NCBI GenBank assembly: GCA_900542985.1
Contig: UQPQ01000069.1
Coordinates: 1-7,057, forward strand
Origin: an uncultured Bacteroides sp.
GTDB lineage: Bacteria > Bacteroidota > Bacteroidia > Bacteroidales > Bacteroidaceae
DNA: 7,057 bases
Direction of reading: 5' to 3'
Positions 1-3,755 of this stretch are shown piece after piece. The notes under the pieces are model-generated. The model worked only from the letters and a program-made list of their open reading frames with translations, was not told where the DNA came from and ran no database searches. A program made the position numbers and the translations under genes. The stretch's first letter is position 1. Each line of letters begins with the position of its first letter.

Positions 1-1
1 C

Positions 2-43
2 CGTCCCCCACCTGCCGCCTTCCCGGAGTTCCCCGATGACTGA
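2..43 (+). CDS. Possible 3' end of an upstream gene (partial)
   Basis: The first 40 bases are clearly more GC-rich than the AT-rich stretch that follows, as expected where a coding region ends. One frame reads a short proline- and aspartate-rich tail (RPPPAAFPEFPDD) and stops at TGA 41-43. A short hairpin begins at the last base of that stop. Thirteen codons are too few to identify a family. A second + frame stays open to about 127 but runs into AT-rich sequence, so it is less likely. The reading frame is a guess from composition and the stop position. Confidence 0.25.
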   Translation, partial: RPPPAAFPEFPDD

Positions 44-57
44 GGAGAACATCTCCT
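43..57. repeat. Short perfect hairpin AGGAGA-aca-TCTCCT
   Basis: A 6-bp perfect stem with a 3-base loop sits at the putative stop codon of the upstream gene. It has no T-run and is short, so it is not a convincing terminator. It runs directly into the left arm of the 10-bp inverted repeat at 57-66. Confidence 0.4.
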
Positions 58-114
58 GTAAGGTAATTTCATTTCTATTCATTTCCAATTTATTTATAAA
101 GGGTTTACCTTACA
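57..114. repeat. 10-bp inverted repeat, 38-bp spacer
   Basis: TGTAAGGTAA at 57-66 is perfectly complemented by TTACCTTACA at 105-114. The spacer is very AT-rich and has no coding sign. The arms could base-pair in RNA, bind a dimeric protein, or mark an old recombination end. Nothing in the window decides between these. Confidence 0.5.
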
Positions 115-125
115 AGTATATACAA

Positions 126-170
126 TAAAATGAAGAAAAACAGAAGCTTATAATGTATTTCTTCATTTTA
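126..170. terminator. 13-bp perfect AT-rich stem-loop, possible terminator
   Basis: TAAAATGAAGAAA at 126-138 pairs perfectly with TTTCTTCATTTTA at 158-170 across a 19-base loop. The 3' arm ends in TTTTA, so on the + strand it could end transcription of the gene that stops near position 43. The stem is AT-rich and the loop is long, so it is atypical for a terminator. The repeat itself is plain; its role is inferred. Confidence 0.4.
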
Positions 171-204
171 GCCAGTCTTTCAGAATGAACTCAAATATAT
201 TTCT

Positions 205-212
205 TATATTTG
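205..212 (+). promoter_or_regulatory. Bacteroides-type -7 element TATATTTG for the ATPase gene
   Basis: TATATTTG matches the Bacteroidota -7 consensus TAnnTTTG exactly and lies 31 bases before the ATG at 244. Transcription would begin near 217-220, giving a leader of about 25 bases. The upstream -33 box is weak: the best candidate is TTTC at 178-181, at slightly long spacing. Confidence 0.55.
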
Positions 213-213
213 C

Positions 214-241
214 GAAAAAAGTCGCATTGAAAAAAGTCGCA
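214..241 (+). repeat. Tandem 13-bp direct repeat in the ATPase leader
   Basis: GAAAAAAGTCGCA occurs twice, at 214-226 and 229-241, separated by two bases. The copies fill the space between the -7 element and the start codon. The first copy also forms a small inverted repeat with the -7 flank (TGCGA 211-215, TCGCA 222-226). The predicted transcription start falls in the first copy, so the pair could be a repressor site or a leader RNA element. It might also be a simple duplication. Confidence 0.6.
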
Positions 242-243
242 AT

Positions 244-1347
244 ATGAATAATCCATTTAAATTCGGTACGATTGTAGACGGTGAATACTTTACGGATAGA
301 GTAGCGGAACAAGAAAAAGTAAGAGAGATACTTGCAAGTGAGAATCACCTGATACTTATTAGCCCACGACGTTTCGGCAAGACCAGCCTCGTCCAAAAAG
401 TAACGAAAGGGTTGTCACGTCCCGTTTTCCAGTTGAACCTGCAGTTGGTAACAGGCACTGCCGACTTTGCTGCACGATTATTGCGGATTGTGCTTCAACA
501 ATATCCGATGGAACGTCTGAAACATCTTATCACTCATTTTCGTTTTATTCCCACCATTTCAACCAATCCCATGACGGATGGTATAGAAGTTTCATTTCAG
601 CCGTCAATGGATGGTTTCATTCTGTTGGAGGATGTATTCACACTGATTGATAAACTGGGTATGAAGAATCCACACAAGAAACCGATTGTAGTACTGGACG
701 AATTCCAAGAAATACGTACATTGGACAAGAATCTGGATAAAAAATTGAGGTCTATTCTACAGACTTACAACCATGCCAACTACATTTTCTTAGGTAGCCA
801 GGAATCGATGATGCAGGAAATCTTTGAGAAAAAGAAATCTCCTTTCTATCATTTTGGATATTTGATGAAGTTGGGTAAGATTCTTCAAGATGACTTCTAT
901 GAGTTCCTCAAGAATGGCTTTCTTCTCTTAGGTAAAGATATGGATGCTGAAACGATAGGCTGCAGCATTCTGTCGTTCACCAATTGTCATCCCTATTACA
1001 CCCAGCAACTGGCTTACCAGACATGGAATAACTGGAAACAAAACGGTTACAGTGATGCTTTGGTGGAAACTGCCATTACGGAGTTGACTCATGTACACGA
1101 TATGGATTATGAACGTTTATGGAGCACTTTCAATAAAACAGATAAAAAAGTCTTGATAGGCTTAACTATGCAGATGGGGACTCCGTCCAGTCTTCCTTTT
1201 CTACAAGGTGTCGGCATTGATTCTCCAAGTACTGCCTTCAGTAGTTTGAAGCGACTTGGGCAACAAGGATATGTGATACGTAATGAGGGGTATGAACTGG
1301 ATGACCCTTTCTTCAGAAGGTGGATTGAGGTAAAGAGAGAAGGGTGA
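244..1347 (+). CDS. Archaeal-type / STAND-like P-loop ATPase
   Basis: A complete 367-aa cytoplasmic ATPase. The N-terminus (NPFKFGTIVDGEYFTDR, residues 3-19) is the usual lead-in of this family, followed by a Walker A variant at residues 40-48 (SPRRFGKTS; the first glycine is replaced, as is common here). Walker B is IVVLDE at 148-153, and YIFLGSQES at 180-188 looks like sensor 1. The last 100 or so residues resemble a winged helix ending in DPFFRRWIE, a typical closing motif. This matches the ATPase_2 / AAA-ATPase-like group common in Bacteroides. Substrate and partners are generally unknown. ATP hydrolysis is well supported; a specific role is not. The gene faces the hip operon, with only 31 bases between the two stops and no clear terminator in that gap. 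The ATG at 244 is favoured by the promoter and leader just upstream. Confidence 0.85.
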   Translation: MNNPFKFGTIVDGEYFTDRVAEQEKVREILASENHLILISPRRFGKTSLVQKVTKGLSRPVFQLNLQLVTGTADFAARLLRIVLQQYPMERLKHLITHFRFIPTISTNPMTDGIEVSFQPSMDGFILLEDVFTLIDKLGMKNPHKKPIVVLDEFQEIRTLDKNLDKKLRSILQTYNHANYIFLGSQESMMQEIFEKKKSPFYHFGYLMKLGKILQDDFYEFLKNGFLLLGKDMDAETIGCSILSFTNCHPYYTQQLAYQTWNNWKQNGYSDALVETAITELTHVHDMDYERLWSTFNKTDKKVLIGLTMQMGTPSSLPFLQGVGIDSPSTAFSSLKRLGQQGYVIRNEGYELDDPFFRRWIEVKREG

Positions 1348-1378
1348 TAGAAAGAGGAAATCCTTGTTGGGTTTCGTA

Positions 1379-2320
1379 TCATTTTAGCATATTGAGTTTT
1401 ATGCTTATCATGTCTTTATATGATATTTGCATCTCCTCCGGTAGAAAAGAGAGAGTGATGAACTCCATCCATTTGGTTTCTACTTTCAAGAGTTTCTTGA
1501 AAAGGTTTTCTATTACTTTTTCGTCCAATCCCGACGCCCGCATGGACGTGACAAAGTCAGCCTTCTTCAATTTACGTTTTTTGCCGTTTAGTGTAAGTGC
1601 AAGTTCTTCGGTGTCTTCAGGCATCACCAATGCGGTAGACAGCATGTCATATGCTGGTGTGAGCGTATATACCTCTTGTTGGGGACTATAAAGCGAGAAG
1701 TTCTTCAAATGCATGTCGGCATTACCGGTTATCCATGAAAAGACGACTTGCTCCCAGAAATTCACCAGGTCCAATTTGGGAGCGGATGAATATCTCAGCA
1801 CTAGCTTCGCAATCTGCTCATAAGAACCTTTGTATTTTTGTTCAGTGAGTTTTTCAGAAAGTTGGCACATATCCTCCATAGCCAATTTTCCCCCTTCATT
1901 CGTGCGGTCTATGCGCCGGGTGATATAGCATAATTCACCATCCTCAAAGCGGATGAGGCTATGTGGCACAACTCGTATCTTGGCTATTTCCGCAAGATGC
2001 ATTGTCAGATCCTCTAATTCGGGAAGATTACCGAACCGTTCGGTTTGCGGCTTCAAAATATAGCGCCCCCATAAGCCTACAATCGTAAATCGTCCAGGCT
2101 CGTTTTTACTTCCTTTGTTGATATCCAATGATAATTTGGCCTGCACTCCGGTCAGTGTGGTCTGACTGCGAATTACCTGCCTTGCCAAATCGTTGAGATT
2201 ATTGTGCGTATAAGGCAATATAGGCGCCTCTAGTGTCCCGAATATCTTTTTTGAGCAAGCCTTGTGGAAATCCCTCTCATTTCCATTCAGTTCTTTGTAG
2301 CAATACAGACATTTTGCCAT
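1379..2320 (-). CDS. hipT: HipT-like Ser/Thr kinase toxin (HipA C-terminal core)
   Basis: A 313-aa HipA_C-family kinase lacking the HipA N-terminal subdomain, which is encoded by the preceding gene. Visible motifs: the loop TTLTGVQAK (54-62), equivalent to the autophosphorylation and ATP-loop segment of HipA/HipT; the lysine K90 in YILKPQ; the catalytic loop GNADMHLKNF (199-208; D202, N207); and the metal-binding D225 in TPAYDM. All core catalytic residues are present, so the kinase should be active. Family toxins phosphorylate aminoacyl-tRNA synthetases (GltX for HipA, TrpS for E. coli HipT); the target here is unknown. Two features are unusual. Threonines T55 and T57 stand where E. coli HipT has two serines. 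The N-terminus carries a CxxC-X11-HxxC zinc-knuckle-like motif (C4, C7, H19, C22). The start is two bases after the hipS stop and has a strong Shine-Dalgarno site. Confidence 0.88.
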   Translation of the reverse strand: MAKCLYCYKELNGNERDFHKACSKKIFGTLEAPILPYTHNNLNDLARQVIRSQTTLTGVQAKLSLDINKGSKNEPGRFTIVGLWGRYILKPQTERFGNLPELEDLTMHLAEIAKIRVVPHSLIRFEDGELCYITRRIDRTNEGGKLAMEDMCQLSEKLTEQKYKGSYEQIAKLVLRYSSAPKLDLVNFWEQVVFSWITGNADMHLKNFSLYSPQQEVYTLTPAYDMLSTALVMPEDTEELALTLNGKKRKLKKADFVTSMRASGLDEKVIENLFKKLLKVETKWMEFITLSFLPEEMQISYKDMISIKLNMLK

Positions 2321-2322
2321 TT

Positions 2323-2652
2323 TTAATCCTCCTCATTTATAGGTTCTACACCCACTGCACCGATACAGTCTTTACAGCACGCCAGCAACAGTGACATTCG
2401 GTCACGTGCATCTATTTTCCAGTTCTTTTCCGCAATGTCAAGCAGCCATCCTTCGGGTATCAGCCCGTCGAAAAAAGGAAACAGCACTTTGTCGTGATAG
2501 GCTTTCTCTGTCAAGGGTAATGTGAGACTGACAGCTTCTGCAACATCCGACTGCAGGAATTCCGTATCGTACTGGAAGGTATAGCCATCCTCATCCTCTG
2601 TGAGGATACCGGCTTTTATTCCTCGGAGATTTATCAATGCCTGCTTCATCAT
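2323..2652 (-). CDS. hipS: HipS-like protein (detached HipA N-terminal subdomain)
   Basis: A 109-aa protein matching the HipA N-terminal subdomain 1 (Couple_hipA family), which is fused to the kinase in ordinary HipA. The order is a beta-rich start (ALINLRGIKAGILTEDEDGY), the strand SLTLPLT (42-48), then the signature LFPFFDGLIPEGWLLD (57-72). In E. coli HipBST the corresponding small protein HipS is the antitoxin that holds HipT, with a tryptophan inserted at the kinase active site. W69 in PEGWLL is the likely counterpart. HipS plus HipT total 422 aa, close to a complete HipA. The start overlaps the hipB stop by four bases (ATGA), so translation is probably coupled. A second ATG follows directly at 2649. 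Antitoxin function is inferred from the E. coli system. Confidence 0.82.
   Translation of the reverse strand: MMKQALINLRGIKAGILTEDEDGYTFQYDTEFLQSDVAEAVSLTLPLTEKAYHDKVLFPFFDGLIPEGWLLDIAEKNWKIDARDRMSLLLACCKDCIGAVGVEPINEED
2328..2333 (-). promoter_or_regulatory. Consensus Shine-Dalgarno AGGAGG ahead of hipT
   Basis: On the minus strand AGGAGG lies 7 bases before the hipT ATG, inside the last codons of hipS (it is part of the codons for the Glu-Glu-Asp tail). Bacteroides messages mostly do without a Shine-Dalgarno site, and the other genes here have AT-rich leaders. It supports the ATG at 2320 as the start. It could also be a by-product of the acidic C-terminus. Confidence 0.6.
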
Positions 2653-2873
2653 TCGTCAGTTTTAGTTATAGGTACTGCGCCAACTTCGCTGCCAAACAAA
2701 GACAGTAGCTGGTTTACCTTGTCCAACCGCAGCGTCTGTTTGCCTTGTTCCAATTCACGGACAAAGCGCAAGCCTACTCCTGACTTTTCCGAAAGTTCCA
2801 CTTGGGTCAGATTGTACTGCTTACGCATCGCTTTTACATATTTGGATAATGTTGTTTGTTCCGTATATTCCAT
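2649..2873 (-). CDS. hipB: HipB-like HTH antitoxin/repressor (Y4mF type)
   Basis: A 74-aa XRE-type DNA-binding protein. The helix-turn-helix spans about residues 12-62 (VKAMRKQYNLTQVELSEKSG, then VGLRFVRELEQGKQT, where the second segment holds the recognition helix). It is followed by the LDKVNQLLSLFGSEVG stretch typical of HipB/Y4mF antitoxins. It ends soon after (AVPITKTDE) and has only a short tail. In Hip systems HipB dimers bind operators in their own promoter and recruit the toxin complex, so the operon represses itself. The palindromes directly upstream fit that role. It is first in a tight hipB-hipS-hipT operon. Whether HipB itself neutralises HipT is open: in E. coli HipBST that task falls mainly to HipS. 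Confidence 0.87.
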   Translation of the reverse strand: MEYTEQTTLSKYVKAMRKQYNLTQVELSEKSGVGLRFVRELEQGKQTLRLDKVNQLLSLFGSEVGAVPITKTDE

Positions 2874-2878
2874 TTTTA

Positions 2879-2892
2879 TACCCTTTGGGGTA
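2879..2892. promoter_or_regulatory. HipB operator candidate O1 (TACCC-TTTG-GGGTA)
   Basis: A perfect 5-bp inverted repeat with a 4-base spacer lies six bases upstream of the hipB ATG. It is immediately downstream of the -7 element, so it covers the predicted transcription start. The layout resembles the E. coli HipB operator (TATCC-N8-GGATA) but with a shorter spacer. Binding by HipB is inferred from position and symmetry. Confidence 0.65.
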
Positions 2893-2900
2893 CAAAGATA
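2893..2900 (-). promoter_or_regulatory. -7 element TATCTTTG of the hip operon promoter
   Basis: On the minus strand TATCTTTG matches the Bacteroides TAnnTTTG consensus and sits 20 bases ahead of the hipB start. The -33 region (about 2920-2923) is not consensus and lies within the second palindrome. Repression by occlusion is therefore plausible. The leader would be very short, roughly 10-15 bases. Confidence 0.65.
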
Positions 2901-2919
2901 GAATATATTTTCGTTATTA

Positions 2920-2933
2920 CACCCATAAGGGTA
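2920..2933. promoter_or_regulatory. HipB operator candidate O2 (CACCC-ATAA-GGGTA)
   Basis: A second copy of the O1 pattern with one arm changed at one base (ACCC/GGGT pair perfectly). It overlaps the -33 region of the hip promoter. Its centre is 41 bp from that of O1, about four helical turns, so both would lie on the same DNA face. Confidence 0.6.
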
Positions 2934-2969
2934 TAAAAAGATTAAAGGAGAAAGAGATTATGTCTTTTC

Positions 2970-2978
2970 GGGTATAAA
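2970..2978. promoter_or_regulatory. Third, half-site copy O3 (GGGTATAAA)
   Basis: GGGTATAAA repeats the right arm and flank of O2 (GGGTATAAA at 2929-2937) exactly 41 bases further on. No matching left arm is present, so it would be a half-site. It ends four bases before the stop of the HipA-like remnant. Function is inferred only from sequence identity and phase. Confidence 0.4.
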
Positions 2979-2982
2979 TTAG

Positions 2983-3141
2983 CTAGAATAAGTTTATGAA
3001 TCTATCCATTTCCTGTCTACCTATTTCTGGCTTTACTCTTAAAGCCTGCCAGTCCTTCACTGCTTCAACGGCCTCTGTGATAATTCTTTCAGTGGCTTTT
3101 GGGCTAAGCATATAATCTCTTATGAGAATCACACTATATTT
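2983..3141 (-). pseudogene. Remnant of a HipA-family kinase C-terminus
   Basis: A 52-codon open frame ends in TAG at 2983-2985 and is closed upstream by TAG at 3142-3144. Its product reads as helical HipA-family C-terminus: MLSPKATERIITEAVEAV, then KDW, then an IGRQEMDRF helix ending in NLF. Many HipA proteins end with a conserved tryptophan after such a helix and a final helix ending in F. The HipT C-terminus here aligns loosely (GLDEKVIE...W against MLSPKATE...W) but is clearly different, so this is not a duplication of the adjacent gene. No kinase motifs lie upstream. An ATG at 3111 would give a 42-aa peptide, so expression as a small protein is not excluded. The family assignment is by eye. 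Confidence 0.45.
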
Positions 3142-3260
3142 CTAGGCCGGCTTTGCTTGATTCTGCTGAGTACATAAGAAGATAGCTTGTTATGTTGTTC
3201 AAACTCTTATAAATTCTTGTCACTTTTGCTGCGTACAACTGTCTAAATGGTGAATTGCTG
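3142..3260. other. Non-coding stretch with no recognised gene
   Basis: One minus-strand frame stays open through this stretch and ends at 3134. Its translation (containing FRQLYAAKVTRIYKSL and LLMYSAESSKAGLEI) has no convincing family signature, and the first ATG leaves only 13 codons. It may be more debris of the neighbouring remnant or of a lost element. No promoter or RNA gene is seen. Confidence 0.4.
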
Positions 3261-3305
3261 AAAAAAGCAAGAGGCTGTCTCAAAATGCACTTGAGATAGC
3301 CTCTT
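3261..3305 (-). terminator. Strong intrinsic terminator after the small lipoprotein gene
   Basis: Arms 3269-3283 and 3291-3305 form a 15-position stem with one mismatch (an A-C pair on the minus strand) and a 7-base loop. On the minus strand the stem is followed by GC and then six Ts (3266-3261). It begins 25 bases after the stop of the small lipoprotein gene and ends the surface-lipoprotein transcription unit. Confidence 0.88.
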
Positions 3306-3330
3306 CTATGCAAATGTTTTACTCTTCAGT

Positions 3331-3678
3331 TTATTCCTGATATTTCACTTTTGTTCCCAAAGCATCGTGGCGCATTTCGCGCTCACTTCGGTAAAGCTTT
3401 TCATCTTTTAAATAATAGTATTCCTGATAACCTCCAAATTCGATATTGGCATACTCTAAGTGGTCTTCGGCCTTGCAAGACTTCCATGTACCTTCATACT
3501 TCACTGAATCAGAGAAAGTGATGAGGGTGGTTGAGTCTGCACGGAGTTCAAACCTCACGCCATTTTCCGTTATGAATGTACCGGCGAAAGAATGAGTAGA
3601 CTCTGTACTGTTAGTATTGGTACAAGAATATAAAAAACCGAAAGCTATTGTCAACATAGCCAAAATCGTTCGTCTCAT
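3331..3678 (-). CDS. Small lipoprotein, NlpE-like appearance
   Basis: A 115-aa lipoprotein precursor. Residues 1-18 form a signal peptide (MRRTILAMLTIAFGF) with lipobox LYSC, placing the lipidated cysteine at C19, followed by a polar TNTNSTEST linker. The mature part is short and beta-rich: SFAGTF, then FELRADSTT, then KYEGTW, and an aromatic EFGGYQEYYYLKDEKLY. Repeated F/Y-x-G-T and D-x-T turns are common in NlpE-like or META-like small Bacteroides lipoproteins, but no metal site is seen and the function is unknown. The ATG at 3678 is chosen because it starts a perfect signal peptide. A GTG 16 codons upstream lies inside a hairpin and would bury the signal sequence. The gene follows the large surface lipoprotein gene with a hairpin between and no promoter of its own visible, so it is probably expressed by read-through. 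Confidence 0.8.
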   Translation of the reverse strand: MRRTILAMLTIAFGFLYSCTNTNSTESTHSFAGTFITENGVRFELRADSTTLITFSDSVKYEGTWKSCKAEDHLEYANIEFGGYQEYYYLKDEKLYRSEREMRHDALGTKVKYQE

Positions 3679-3697
3679 TGTTCTTTTGTTTTTATAG

Positions 3698-3734
3698 AAA
3701 AGAGAGTGCTTCTTTTCCGGAAACACTCTCTTTT
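3698..3734 (-). terminator. Hairpin between the two lipoprotein genes (terminator or attenuator)
   Basis: AAAAGAGAGTG at 3698-3708 pairs perfectly with CACTCTCTTTT at 3724-3734, giving an 11-bp stem. Its 15-base loop contains a TTTCCGGAAA palindrome (3714-3723). On the minus strand the stem ends in TTTT. It lies 22 bases after the large gene's stop and 20 bases before the small lipoprotein start. It probably terminates most transcripts of the large gene and lets a fraction continue. Confidence 0.7.
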
Positions 3735-3755
3735 ATTAGTTATCTGCAGTGATGA

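Noticed and set aside
163..396. A minus-strand open frame across the ATPase start and promoter
   Set aside because: It covers the conserved N-terminus and Walker A region of the ATPase in antisense and reads as low-complexity hydrophobic sequence.
1344..1691. A + strand open frame overlapping the 3' end of hipT
   Set aside because: It is antisense to conserved HipT sequence and has no family features.
1379..2652. hipS and hipT read as one hipA broken by a frameshift
   Set aside because: Each part has a proper start, the second has a Shine-Dalgarno site, the junction is tidy, all catalytic residues are intact, and the same split exists in the known HipBST system.
2719..2901. A 60-codon + strand open frame over hipB
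   Set aside because: It is antisense to the HTH gene and its operator and has no recognisable product.
3134..3259. A minus-strand open frame between the terminator and the HipA-like remnant
   Set aside because: It has no start codon except one leaving 13 codons, no family match that I recognise, and it runs through a terminator hairpin.
3676..3726. A longer small lipoprotein starting at GTG 3726
   Set aside because: The start lies in the hairpin stem and adds 16 mostly charged residues before a perfect signal peptide that begins at 3678.
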